64,000 nucleotides of DNA. Source: Psychroserpens mesophilus (GTDB taxonomy: Bacteria > Bacteroidota > Bacteroidia > Flavobacteriales > Flavobacteriaceae). This document shows, piece after piece, positions 1-8,244 of the stretch. The stretch spans positions 310,001-374,000 of the forward strand of contig NZ_JXJP01000020.1 in NCBI RefSeq assembly GCF_000826645.1, given 5' to 3'. Position numbers and translations under genes: made by a program. Every line of letters begins with the position of its first letter. The first letter of the stretch is position 1. Below the pieces are notes generated by a model that had not been told where the DNA came from, searched no databases, and was given only the letters and a program-made list of their open reading frames with translations.

Positions 1-125
1 AAACGACCAGATTCAGATTCGTCTTTAACAATTGGACTTATTCCTACGCTTTCAAGTCGATCTCTTAACATCTGAACAACGATGAAGTTACCAGAAAATA
101 GTTTTGTATAATTCGTATCAGTCAT
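1..125 (-). CDS. DUF2007-like protein, C-terminus cut off by the window edge
   Basis: The minus strand opens with ATG at 125 and stays open to the window edge, giving 41 residues. It begins MTDTNYTKLFSG and continues with a segment predicting a beta strand and an amphipathic helix (VVQMLRDRLESVGI), then a strand ending in KDESESG. This resembles the start of DUF2007 proteins (putative signal-transducing proteins), small cytosolic proteins of unknown biochemical role that are common in Flavobacteriaceae. The rest of the gene lies outside the window, so the assignment rests on the N-terminus only. It is divergent from katG. Confidence 0.6.
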   Translation of the reverse strand, partial: MTDTNYTKLFSGNFIVVQMLRDRLESVGISPIVKDESESGR

Positions 126-219
126 AATATTCTTTTTTATACTAGTAATTTACAAAATTTATACCAATTCCATTCTACTTAATTGCCAAATTAAAATGTT
201 AAATATTTAATAATAGAAA

Positions 220-249
220 TTGTCTTTGTTTAAAGATTATATATATTTG
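220..249 (+). promoter_or_regulatory. Candidate flavobacterial promoter
   Basis: TTG at 220-222 is followed after 19 bp by TATATTTG at 242-249. This fits the Bacteroidota consensus TTG-N17-23-TAnnTTTG. Transcription would start near 255. The first feature downstream is a terminator-like hairpin at 310-338, not a start codon, so the transcript may be a short RNA or a regulated katG leader. Confidence 0.45.
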
Positions 250-345
250 TTAAACAATAAATAGATTATCGCTAGATAATATTTTGATTGATTTAGTTAG
301 GTTGTTGAAAAGCCATATCCTATATTAGGATATGGCTTCTTTCAT
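250..345 (+). ncRNA. Candidate small RNA or katG leader in the 126-483 intergenic region
   Basis: The 358-bp gap between the DUF2007 gene and katG holds no credible ORF. It does hold a promoter match (220-249), a short inverted repeat (ATTATC-gcta-GATAAT, 265-280) and a strong hairpin with a T-rich tail (310-338). Together these would give an RNA of about 85-95 nt. It could be a free small RNA, or an attenuated leader of katG, whose ATG lies 145 bp past the hairpin. A second TAnnTTTG match (TAGTTTTG, 367-374) could serve katG alone but has no well-placed TTG. This is inferred from sequence signals only. Confidence 0.35.
310..338 (+). terminator. Perfect 12-bp hairpin with T-rich tail
   Basis: Arms at 310-321 (AAGCCATATCCT) and 327-338 are perfectly complementary with a 5-nt loop, followed by CTTTC. 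No gene on the plus strand ends just before it, so it is an orphan terminator or attenuator upstream of katG. Confidence 0.6.
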
Positions 346-483
346 GTATAATAGTTATTGATTTTTTAGTTTTGATAAATTATATCTATTTGAACATAAG
401 ATATTAAAATATGGTTTTCATTTGAATTAGGATACAAATGTTTTAATTTTAGAACATTATAAATTAAATTAATCGTAGTTATT

Positions 484-2721
484 ATGGAAAATAAAATGAA
501 TCCGCATGCCGATAGAAATCCAAACGGTGAAAATTTTGAGCTTAATGAAAGTATAGCCAATTGTCCGTTTTTTGGAGGAACCAATAAAGTAACTGCTGGA
601 GGTGGTGTTAAAAATCGCGACTGGTGGCCTAATGAACTTAAATTAAATATTTTACGTCAACATGCGCCTCAATCTGATCCAATGGGAGAAGATTTTAACT
701 ACGCTGAAGCTTTTAAAAAGTTAGATTATAAGGCTTTAAAGCAAGATGTTTTAAATATGATGACAGATTCTCAAGATTGGTGGCCTGCAGATTACGGTCA
801 CTATGGAGGATTCATGATAAGAATGGCCTGGCATAGTGCAGGTACATATCGAATAGGTGATGGTCGAGGAGGAGCAGGTGGTGGAAATCAAAGATTTGCA
901 CCTATTAATAGTTGGCCAGATAATGGAAATTTAGATAAGGCAAGGTTGCTATTATGGCCAATAAAGCAAAAATACGGACGAAGTATTTCTTGGGCAGATT
1001 TAATGATATTGGCGGGAAATTGTGCTTTAGAGTCTATGGGCTTTAAGACTTTCGGTTTTGCAGGAGGCAGAGAAGATATTTGGGAACCTGAACAAGATGT
1101 TTATTGGGGAAGTGAAACGCAATGGGGAGCAAATGAGGCGCGCTATGAAGATGGTGAATTAGAGAATCCTCTTGCGGCAGTAATGATGGGATGGATTTAT
1201 GTGAATCCTGAAGGTCCAAACGGAAAGCCTGATCCGATGGGTTCTGCTAAAGATGTTAGAGAAACTTTTGGTCGAATGGCAATGAATGATGAGGAAACTG
1301 TAGCTTTAATAGCAGGAGGTCACACTTTTGGAAAAGCTCACGGAGCGGCAGATCCTAATAAATTTGTAGGAGCTGAACCTCATGGTGCATCTATTGAAGA
1401 AATGAGTACAGGATGGAAAAATACTTTCAAATCAGGTGTTCTCGATGATACAATTACGAGTGGAATTGAAGGTGCATGGACACCGAATCCGACACAATGG
1501 GATCATGATTATTTTGATGTATTATTGAACTACGATTGGGAATTGACTAAGAGTCCTGCAGGAGCTCATCAATGGACGCCGACTGCAGCATCTAATGCTA
1601 GAATGGCACCCAAAGCAGGAGATCCAAATGGGAAACAGGCTTTGATGATGACTACTGCTGATATTGCTTTAAAAGTAGATCCAGATTATTTAGAAATATC
1701 AAAACGTTTTCATAAAGATCATAAAGCTTTTGAAGATGCTTTTGCCCGAGCTTGGTACAAATTAACACATCGTGATATGGGACCAATTGATCGTTATTTG
1801 GGGCCAGAAGTACCAGAAGTTGAATTACTTTGGCAGGATCCGATTCCTAAAGTTAATTACAAGCTAAGTGATGCAGATTTAGCGAATTTAAAAAATATGA
1901 TTCTAGATTCAGGGCTTACCGTTTCTCAAATGGTTAAAACAGCTTGGGCGTCGGCATCTACATTTAGAGGATCTGATAAACGTGGAGGAGCTAACGGAGG
2001 ACGTTTGCGATTAGAACCTCAAAGAAGTTGGGAAGTAAATAATCCTAAAGAACTGACTAAGGTTCTGAATGTTTATGAAAATATTAAAAGCGAATTTAAA
2101 GGCGAAGTATCCATCGCAGATTTAATTGTTCTGGCTGGTAACGTAGGAGTTGAAAAGGCAGCAAAAAACGCAGGATATGATTTGCATTTAGATTTTTCTC
2201 AAGGTAGAGGTGATGCAACACAAGAGCAAACAGATATTGAAGCTTTTAATTATTTAGAACCACTAGCAGATGGTTTTAGAAATTATATGAAATCTGATTT
2301 GCACATTGCAGCTGAAGATTTATTAGTAGATCGTGCTAATTTACTAACATTGTCTGTACCTGAAATGACAGTTTTAGTTGGTGGATTGCGAATGTTAGGA
2401 GCTAATTATGATGATTCTTCGAATGGAGTTTTTACTGATAATAAAGAAACGTTATCGAATGATTTCTTTAAAAATATTTTAGATTTCACTTATACTTGGA
2501 AAGCCACAAGTGAAGATGACAGATTTTTTGAAGGCACCAATAGAAGAACTGGAGAAGTTAAATTTAAAGGAACAAGAGCCGATTTAATTTTTGGATCCAA
2601 TTCAGAATTACGAGCTATATGCGAAGTTTATGGCGCTAATGATGCTGAGCAAAAATTTGTAAATGATTTCGCTAAAGCTTGGGTGAAAGTTATGAATTTA
2701 GATCGCTATGATTTAAAATAA
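484..2721 (+). CDS. katG: Catalase-peroxidase KatG
   Basis: A 745-residue bifunctional haem catalase-peroxidase that breaks down hydrogen peroxide and oxidises small donors. Both peroxidase-like halves are present. The N-terminal catalytic half carries the distal triad Arg113-Trp116-His117 (motif [10 protein letters not shown]) and proximal haem ligand His280 ([10 protein letters not shown]). The residues forming the KatG Trp-Tyr-Met adduct are all there: Trp116, Tyr239 (GWIYVNPEG) and Met265 (RMAMNDEE). The C-terminal half (from about 440) is the usual non-haem repeat. There is no signal peptide, so it should act in the cytoplasm. Length is normal for the family. An ankyrin protein follows 68 bp downstream, and a peroxiredoxin operon lies just beyond on the opposite strand. 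Confidence 0.97.
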   Translation: MENKMNPHADRNPNGENFELNESIANCPFFGGTNKVTAGGGVKNRDWWPNELKLNILRQHAPQSDPMGEDFNYAEAFKKLDYKALKQDVLNMMTDSQDWWPADYGHYGGFMIRMAWHSAGTYRIGDGRGGAGGGNQRFAPINSWPDNGNLDKARLLLWPIKQKYGRSISWADLMILAGNCALESMGFKTFGFAGGREDIWEPEQDVYWGSETQWGANEARYEDGELENPLAAVMMGWIYVNPEGPNGKPDPMGSAKDVRETFGRMAMNDEETVALIAGGHTFGKAHGAADPNKFVGAEPHGASIEEMSTGWKNTFKSGVLDDTITSGIEGAWTPNPTQWDHDYFDVLLNYDWELTKSPAGAHQWTPTAASNARMAPKAGDPNGKQALMMTTADIALKVDPDYLEISKRFHKDHKAFEDAFARAWYKLTHRDMGPIDRYLGPEVPEVELLWQDPIPKVNYKLSDADLANLKNMILDSGLTVSQMVKTAWASASTFRGSDKRGGANGGRLRLEPQRSWEVNNPKELTKVLNVYENIKSEFKGEVSIADLIVLAGNVGVEKAAKNAGYDLHLDFSQGRGDATQEQTDIEAFNYLEPLADGFRNYMKSDLHIAAEDLLVDRANLLTLSVPEMTVLVGGLRMLGANYDDSSNGVFTDNKETLSNDFFKNILDFTYTWKATSEDDRFFEGTNRRTGEVKFKGTRADLIFGSNSELRAICEVYGANDAEQKFVNDFAKAWVKVMNLDRYDLK

Positions 2722-2789
2722 TAAAGGTTAGATGGCACTGAAGGAATGGAGTGTTAAGTTTCATTCCTTCTTTAATTTTGAGATTATTC

Positions 2790-3260
2790 ATGACAGAAGT
2801 AGAACAATTATTTGATGCTATTCGTAGTAATAACACTGAAAATCTTCAGACACTTATTCTAGATAATCCACATATAGTGAATAGCGAGGATAGCCGTGGT
2901 TTTACACCTCTAATTTTTGCTTCTTATTTTGATAATGAATATGCAACGCAGCTCTTATTGAAAAATCATGCTAACCTAGAAGCTAAAGACAGTGCAGGTA
3001 ATACAGCTCTAATTGGTGTTTCATTTAAAGGGAACACCACTTTGGCAAATATGTTACTAAAATATGGAGCCAATATCAATGCTCAAAATAATCTTGGCAC
3101 TACACCTCTTATTTTTGCAGCTATGTATAATCAAGAAGATATCATCAAAATTCTTTTACAAAAAGGAGCAGACTGTTCTATAAAAGATAATAAAGGTAAA
3201 ACAGCCAGAGATTATGCCTTGGAAAAGGGTGTGACTAGTATTATTCAGTTGTTAGCATAA
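2790..3260 (+). CDS. Ankyrin-repeat protein downstream of katG
   Basis: A 156-residue cytosolic protein made almost entirely of ankyrin repeats: an N-terminal helix pair, then about four repeats with the typical TPLIFA and GNTALI motifs (around residues 40-145). I start it at ATG 2790 rather than GTG 2751, because the extra 13 residues do not look like ankyrin sequence. Ankyrin genes next to catalase genes are known in other bacteria: AnkB is needed for full KatB activity in Pseudomonas aeruginosa, and Cj1386 supports haem loading of KatA in Campylobacter. A helper role for KatG is therefore a reasonable inference. The gene ends at a terminator shared with the facing operon. Confidence 0.85.
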   Translation: MTEVEQLFDAIRSNNTENLQTLILDNPHIVNSEDSRGFTPLIFASYFDNEYATQLLLKNHANLEAKDSAGNTALIGVSFKGNTTLANMLLKYGANINAQNNLGTTPLIFAAMYNQEDIIKILLQKGADCSIKDNKGKTARDYALEKGVTSIIQLLA

Positions 3261-3294
3261 AAAAAAGCCACTTTATTTTAAAAGTGGCTTTTTT
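3261..3294. terminator. Bidirectional terminator between ankyrin gene and peroxiredoxin operon
   Basis: Perfect 14-bp arms (3261-3274 and 3281-3294, core AAGCCACTTT) with a 6-nt loop. There are A-runs on the left and T-runs on the right, so it can end transcription arriving from either side. Confidence 0.85.
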
Positions 3295-3310
3295 TAAATT
3301 TGAAAACTTT

Positions 3311-3568
3311 CTAATTGTCGATTGAACCTAAAACCCGTTGCATGAATGTGTTTAGAGCTTCTTTTTTTGGAGTTCCGGTTTGAACCATTTTATGGACTTC
3401 AAGAGCACCATACAAATTAGAAATTAATTCTCCTATTACGTCAAGTTCTTCATCTTTTAACGAAGGAACTTCAGTTAAGTTCTCTAAAGTTTCAATAGTT
3501 TCAATTACGAAATCTTCATCGTTATCTTCAATAAACTGATTTAGATGTTTAATTATTGGTAACTTCAT
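3311..3568 (-). CDS. DUF6952-like small protein
   Basis: An 85-residue acidic, largely helical protein without signal peptide or membrane segment. It matches the small DUF6952-type proteins that sit after a thioredoxin and a peroxiredoxin in Flavobacteriia. No catalytic motif is visible and there are no cysteines, so it is not itself a redox enzyme. It is the last gene of a three-gene minus-strand operon. Its start overlaps the end of the thioredoxin gene by 20 bp, which suggests translational coupling. Function is unknown; a partner or adaptor for the peroxiredoxin-thioredoxin pair is only an inference from position. Confidence 0.75.
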   Translation of the reverse strand: MKLPIIKHLNQFIEDNDEDFVIETIETLENLTEVPSLKDEELDVIGELISNLYGALEVHKMVQTGTPKKEALNTFMQRVLGSIDN

Positions 3569-3863
3569 TAACTAAATCTTTTAAAACATCAAACTTATTT
3601 GTTTGAGTCTGGTTTACGAAAGTTCCGTTTTTAAAAGTAGCAAAAGTTGGTAAATTGTCAACCGTTGCAAGTGTTCTGGATTCAGGAAATTTCTCTGCAT
3701 CGGCTATTATAAAAGTGATGTCCTCATTTTCTGAAGCTAATTTCTTGAACTTAGGTTTCATTATTCTACAGTTACCACACCAACTCGCAGAGTACTGTAC
3801 AACAACAGTTTTGCGATCTGCAATTAATTGTGATAAATTGTCTTGGTCTAATTCTTTAACCAT
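3549..3863 (-). CDS. Thioredoxin-family protein (WCGNC)
   Basis: A 104-residue single thioredoxin domain without signal peptide. The redox motif is Trp-Cys29-Gly-Asn-Cys32, where classic thioredoxin has Pro in place of Asn. The cis-proline segment (VDNLPTFATFKNG) is present. It lies between a typical 2-Cys peroxiredoxin (6 bp upstream) and the DUF6952-like gene (20-bp overlap), so the likely role is to reduce the disulfide of that peroxiredoxin in the cytoplasm. The WCGNC motif should change its redox potential somewhat; how far cannot be told from sequence. Confidence 0.9.
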   Translation of the reverse strand: MVKELDQDNLSQLIADRKTVVVQYSASWCGNCRIMKPKFKKLASENEDITFIIADAEKFPESRTLATVDNLPTFATFKNGTFVNQTQTNKFDVLKDLVNEVTNN

Positions 3864-3869
3864 ATTTTT

Positions 3870-4514
3870 TTAGTTTAAGTGTGCTTTTAAATACTCAGCT
3901 GTACCTTTAGCATTTGCTTGCATAGCATCTTTGCCTTCTTCCCAGTTTGCAGGACAAACTTCTCCTTTTTCCTGTACATGAGTTAAAGCATCAATAATTC
4001 TTAAATATTCATTAACATTTCTTCCGAGAGGCATATTGTTAATACTTTCGTGTTGAATAGTACCTTCTTCATCAAGAATATAAGTAGCTCTATAGGTAAC
4101 GTTATCTCCTTCTACAGTAACTACACCTGTTTCTTCATTATAGGTTTCATTAGTAATATCTAAAATACCTAAAGTTGAGGCTAGGTTTCTGTTTGAATCT
4201 GCTAAAAGAGGATATGTTACACCTTCTATACCACCATTATCTTTTTTTGTACTTAACCATGCAAAATGAACTTCAGCAGTATCGCAAGAAGCACCTATCA
4301 CGATGGTATTTCTTTTTTCAAATTCACCTAAAGCTGCTTGGAATGCGTGTAACTCCGTTGGGCAAACAAATGTGAAGTCTTTTGGATACCAAAATAAAAG
4401 TACTTTTTTATTGTTGTTTTTTGCCTCCTCAAGAACGTTGATTTTAAAAGTGTCACCCATGTCATTCATTGCGTTTACACTTAAATCTGGAAATTGTTTT
4501 CCTACTAATGCCAT
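3870..4514 (-). CDS. Typical 2-Cys peroxiredoxin (AhpC/Prx1 family)
   Basis: A 214-residue thiol peroxidase that reduces hydrogen peroxide and organic hydroperoxides. The peroxidatic cysteine is Cys51 in FTFVCPTE. The resolving cysteine is Cys187 in EVCPANW near the C-terminus, the pattern of AhpC/Prx1 enzymes that work as obligate dimers. It is the first gene of the operon with thioredoxin and DUF6952, 6 bp before the thioredoxin, which would supply electrons. A good flavobacterial promoter lies just upstream. Together with katG on the other side of the shared terminator it forms a peroxide-defence block. Confidence 0.95.
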   Translation of the reverse strand: MALVGKQFPDLSVNAMNDMGDTFKINVLEEAKNNNKKVLLFWYPKDFTFVCPTELHAFQAALGEFEKRNTIVIGASCDTAEVHFAWLSTKKDNGGIEGVTYPLLADSNRNLASTLGILDITNETYNEETGVVTVEGDNVTYRATYILDEEGTIQHESINNMPLGRNVNEYLRIIDALTHVQEKGEVCPANWEEGKDAMQANAKGTAEYLKAHLN

Positions 4515-4547
4515 ATTTATATATTTTAAAGTTTATTAATTATGATA

Positions 4548-4578
4548 CAAATTTAGCGACTTCGACAATGTGTTTCAA
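4548..4578 (-). promoter_or_regulatory. Promoter of the peroxiredoxin operon
   Basis: Read on the minus strand, TTG (4578-4576) is followed after 20 bp by TAAATTTG (4555-4548). Both match the Bacteroidota sigma consensus. The second element lies 33 bp before the peroxiredoxin ATG. Confidence 0.55.
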
Positions 4579-4721
4579 TAGATATAAATAATATAATATT
4601 ATAAGTTAATAGTATTTAAATATGGACTTAAAATTAGTTCTGATTTATTATTAAATTCATAGTTATTTATAGTGTAGAATATCAACTTGATAAAGAAGGG
4701 GGTAAATAGGTGAGTAATTGC

Positions 4722-6194
4722 TTATCCTTTCTTTACTAATTGTTTTATTTTAATTGAAAAGGCTGCAAATATAAGTGTCATAAATGGACTTAACCAATTA
4801 AATATGGCATAGAAGAAATAATCAACTACAGGGACACCTAAAACCCCAGATTGATAAGCACCACAGGTGTTCCAAGGGATTAAGACTGAAGTTACTGTTC
4901 CTGAGTCTTCAAGAGTTCTACTTAAATTTTCAGGTGCTAAACCTCTGTCTTCATAGGCTTTTTTAAACATTTTGCCAGGTATAACAAGCGCAAGGTATTG
5001 ATCTGAAGCTATCGCATTCAAACCGAGGCAACTAACCACTGTGCTAAAAAACAACCCGAAAATTGTAGTTGCCACAGACAATAAGGCTTGAGTGATTCTT
5101 GCAAGAGCTCCAATGGCATCCATGATACCACCAAAAACCATGGCGCAAAGGATAAGGTAGATGGTCCAAAGCATACCATTCATTCCTCCAGCTGAAAATA
5201 AATCATTGAGTTTTTCATTATCTGTTTCAATTGCAGTGTCAGTAAGAATAGAATTAATAATAGCTCCAAATTTTGATTCAGAAAGATTATTTAAAATATC
5301 GGGTTGAAAAATAAAGGAAAAAATTCCTGCCAATACAACACCTGTGCCAAGTGCAATTAAAGGTTTCGTTTTTAAAAGTATCAAAGCAATTACAGCAGCA
5401 GGAACTAAAAATAACCATGGTGAAATATTGAATGTATTATTGATTGTGTTTAATAAGTTACTTATATCTGCACTTCCAGTTGTATCGATATTCATACTAA
5501 TAACGGCAAAAACAATTAGTGTGATTAATATTGTTGGTACTGTTGTAATGGTCATGTATCTAATATGGGTAAACAAATCTGTTCCAGCCATAGCAGGAGC
5601 AAGGTTTGTGGTGTCACTTAGAGGTGACATTTTATCACCAAAATAAGCCCCTGAAATCACTGCTCCAGCAATCATTCCTGGATGAATTCCTAAAGCTGTT
5701 CCTATGCCAACTAAAGCAATACCTACAGTTGCTGAAGTCGTCCAGGAACTTCCTGTTGCTATTGAAATAACTGCTGCAATTACTACAGAAGCTGGTAAAA
5801 ATATTTCTGGACTTAACACTTGTAATCCATAATAAACCATTGCAGGAATCACACCACTCACCAACCAAGTGCCTGCTAAAGCACCTACAAGTAATAAAAT
5901 TATTATAGGAACAATTATACTTTTTATATTTTCCCAAACCTCTTTAACCATAAGTTTTAGAGGAACTTTATTCATTAATCCACCAATCATTGCTACAAAG
6001 CCACCCATTAATAATATGAGCTGGTTTGTATAACCTCCTAACCATTCTTGACCATCAACAAAAAAGATATTATAAGCTAATAAACCCATTAAAATGACAA
6101 CAGGAATAAGCGCTTCATAAATATTGAGCTCTTTGTTTTTTACAATGTCTTGTTTATCTGCTTTAAATTTAGAAATGTTATCGTCGTCTTGCAT
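4722..6194 (-). CDS. nhaC: NhaC-family Na+/H+ antiporter
   Basis: A 490-residue inner-membrane protein with about 11-12 hydrophobic segments. The segment ATGSSWTTSATVGIALVGIG and the following GAVISGAYFGDKMSPLSDTT block are characteristic of NhaC-type transporters. Members of the family exchange protons for sodium, sometimes coupled to malate/lactate as in MleN. The N-terminus is charged and cytosolic (DDDNISKFKADKQ). It stands alone on the minus strand, 207 bp from the peroxiredoxin gene, with no partner genes. The exact substrate cannot be read from sequence; sodium export fits a marine lifestyle. Confidence 0.88.
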   Translation of the reverse strand: MQDDDNISKFKADKQDIVKNKELNIYEALIPVVILMGLLAYNIFFVDGQEWLGGYTNQLILLMGGFVAMIGGLMNKVPLKLMVKEVWENIKSIIVPIIILLLVGALAGTWLVSGVIPAMVYYGLQVLSPEIFLPASVVIAAVISIATGSSWTTSATVGIALVGIGTALGIHPGMIAGAVISGAYFGDKMSPLSDTTNLAPAMAGTDLFTHIRYMTITTVPTILITLIVFAVISMNIDTTGSADISNLLNTINNTFNISPWLFLVPAAVIALILLKTKPLIALGTGVVLAGIFSFIFQPDILNNLSESKFGAIINSILTDTAIETDNEKLNDLFSAGGMNGMLWTIYLILCAMVFGGIMDAIGALARITQALLSVATTIFGLFFSTVVSCLGLNAIASDQYLALVIPGKMFKKAYEDRGLAPENLSRTLEDSGTVTSVLIPWNTCGAYQSGVLGVPVVDYFFYAIFNWLSPFMTLIFAAFSIKIKQLVKKG

Positions 6195-6304
6195 TGATTA
6201 GGCTTTAGTTTTGTAATGTTACGATTTTGTCAAGGGAATTGCAAATTGAATTAGTGGTGTGTTTATGCTATATAATTGTTTGAATTCTGAATGAAATGTA
6301 TATA

Positions 6305-6340
6305 AGAAAGCCTTTTGAATATCATTTCAAAAGGCTTTCT
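6305..6340. terminator. Hairpin terminator at the end of the PLP-enzyme gene
   Basis: Perfect 15-bp arms (6305-6319 and 6326-6340) with a 6-nt loop. It lies just past the stop of the minus-strand PLP enzyme gene. The arm sequence contains AGAAAGCC, giving T-rich ends in both directions. Confidence 0.8.
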
Positions 6341-6359
6341 TTAATTGAAAATAAATCCT

Positions 6360-7574
6360 CTAAACCATTTCAGCTTTAAGAATATTTAAAGATTCCATGC
6401 ACTCACGCATCATTTGATATGTACGTTCAATATCGGCATCTAAACCAATAGAAAAACGAATTAGACCATCACTTAATCCCATGGCTTCTTGTTCTTCCTC
6501 AGGAATTTCAGAAGATGTAGAACTTCCAGGAGCAGAGAATAAGGTTTTATAAAATCCTAAACTCACAGCGAGATATCCTAAATTTTTCTTTTGCATCATC
6601 TCCATTAATTCGTTGGCTTTATCTAAGCTTCCAACATCAATGGTGAGCATGCCTCCAAATCCGTATTTTTCATTCATCATCGATTTAAATAAATCATGAG
6701 AAGGATGAGATGCTAATCCTGGATATACGGTTTTTAAACCATCTTGTTCAAATTTTTCAGCTAAATAAGAAGCATTCAAACTGTGCTGCTGCATGCGAAT
6801 ATGTAAGGTTCTTAAATTCTTTAATACGGAAGCAGATCTTAAGCTATCCATTGTTGAACCTAAAAGCATAGAAGCACCATCATTTACATTTCTAAGCGCA
6901 TCGATAAATTCTTGAGTACCACAAACGACTCCACCAACAGTATCGCTTGAGCCATTGATAAATTTTGTTAAGCTGTGAATGACGATGTCAGCACCCAATT
7001 TCGCAGGTGAAATTGACAATGGAGAGAAGGTATTATCAACGACCAGTGTAATATTGTGTCTTTTGGCTATCTCTGCCAAACCTTTAATATCTGCTACTTC
7101 CAGTAACGGATTACTAACCGATTCGCAAAATATGACTTTTGTATTTTTTGTAATGGATGCTTCAACAACATCTAGCTTAGTGATATCAACAAATGAGGTT
7201 TCAATATTAAATCGAGGTGTAAAGTTTTTCAAAAAGGCATACGTTCCTCCATAAATGGTTCTGCTCGATACAATATGATCACCTGCGTCACAAAGTTGCA
7301 TTAATGTTGGTGTAATTGCACCCATTCCAGACGCTGATACATTTGCAGTTTCAGTACCTTCCATGGCAGCTAACGCTTCGCCTAGATATAAATTTGATGG
7401 CGAGGAATGGCGTGAGTATAAATAACAGCCATCGGCATTGCCTTCAAAGGTGTCAAACATGGTTTTTGCTGATAAAAAAGTATAGGTTGATGAATCTGAA
7501 ATAGACGGGTTTACACCTCCGAATTCTCCAAAATATTGCAAGTCCTGAATGTTATTTGCTGGTTTAAAGGCCAT
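6360..7574 (-). CDS. Cys/Met-metabolism PLP-dependent lyase (methionine gamma-lyase-like)
   Basis: A 404-residue cytosolic enzyme of the trans-sulfuration family (cystathionine gamma-synthase / methionine gamma-lyase fold). The PLP lysine is Lys204 in HSLTKFINGSS, Asp180 in VVDNTF binds the cofactor ring nitrogen, and the catalytic tyrosine is Tyr108 in TIYGGTYAF. In well-studied methionine gamma-lyases a cysteine follows this tyrosine by two residues; here it is glycine, so strict methionine gamma-lyase activity is doubtful. It is divergent from an Lrp/AsnC regulator, the arrangement of mdeA-mdeR in Pseudomonas. Breakdown of a sulfur amino acid under Lrp-type control is the best guess. Confidence 0.88.
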   Translation of the reverse strand: MAFKPANNIQDLQYFGEFGGVNPSISDSSTYTFLSAKTMFDTFEGNADGCYLYSRHSSPSNLYLGEALAAMEGTETANVSASGMGAITPTLMQLCDAGDHIVSSRTIYGGTYAFLKNFTPRFNIETSFVDITKLDVVEASITKNTKVIFCESVSNPLLEVADIKGLAEIAKRHNITLVVDNTFSPLSISPAKLGADIVIHSLTKFINGSSDTVGGVVCGTQEFIDALRNVNDGASMLLGSTMDSLRSASVLKNLRTLHIRMQQHSLNASYLAEKFEQDGLKTVYPGLASHPSHDLFKSMMNEKYGFGGMLTIDVGSLDKANELMEMMQKKNLGYLAVSLGFYKTLFSAPGSSTSSEIPEEEQEAMGLSDGLIRFSIGLDADIERTYQMMRECMESLNILKAEMV

Positions 7575-7760
7575 TAGTTTTAGATTTTGTTAGCTAAATA
7601 TGGTTAAGCTTAGTTTATATCACATCAAATATCAATATTTATAGATAATATATCAATAGTTGGTTTTATAATTAGAAAATAAATCTACTAATAAGTATAT
7701 TTGTGGATGTTTTTGTTTTGCTTATTGACATTCAAATTATAAAACTGAAAATTTTTCAAA

Positions 7761-8222
7761 ATGATACAATTAGATCCAATCGATAAAAAATTACTGCATT
7801 TCCTTCAAAAGGATAGTAAGCAAACTAATAAAGAGCTTTCTCATAAATTAAATTTGTCGGTAACTGCAGTATATGAACGTATTAAAAAGTTAGAACGTGG
7901 CGGTATTATTTCCAAACATGTCGCTCTTCTTGATAAAAAAAAAGTGCATAAAAATTTTGTGACGTTTTGCAGTATCAAACTTGTGCAACACAGTAAAGAT
8001 TATGTCATTGATTTTGAAAAACAGGTCACTAAACTTGATGAAGTGTTAGAATGTTATCACATTAGTGGTGATTATGATTACCTGCTTAAGGTTATTGTTG
8101 CAGATATGGATGAGTTCCGTGAATTTATGGTAAAAAAACTAACAACGATTAGTCATATTGGGAGTACACACAGCGCATTTATGATAAACGAGGTAAAACA
8201 CACCACAGCTATTAAAATGTAA
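7761..8222 (+). CDS. Lrp/AsnC-family transcriptional regulator
   Basis: A 153-residue DNA-binding regulator. Residues 1-60 form the AsnC-type winged helix-turn-helix (DPIDKKLLHFLQKDSKQTNK, then LNLSVTAVYERIKKLE as recognition helix). Residues 70-150 form the RAM effector-binding domain with the typical segment VLECYHISGDYDYLLKV. It is divergent from the PLP-dependent lyase. By analogy to MdeR and other Lrp family members it probably senses an amino acid and controls the lyase through sites in the 186-bp gap. The gap has a TATATTTG element (7696-7703) facing this gene. Confidence 0.92.
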   Translation: MIQLDPIDKKLLHFLQKDSKQTNKELSHKLNLSVTAVYERIKKLERGGIISKHVALLDKKKVHKNFVTFCSIKLVQHSKDYVIDFEKQVTKLDEVLECYHISGDYDYLLKVIVADMDEFREFMVKKLTTISHIGSTHSAFMINEVKHTTAIKM

Positions 8223-8244
8223 ACGATTATTATATCTTTAACAA

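Noticed and set aside
5635-5937. 100-codon minus-strand frame within nhaC
   Set aside because: It is a shifted frame of the clear nhaC gene, rich in Asn, Ser and Cys as expected for an out-of-frame reading.
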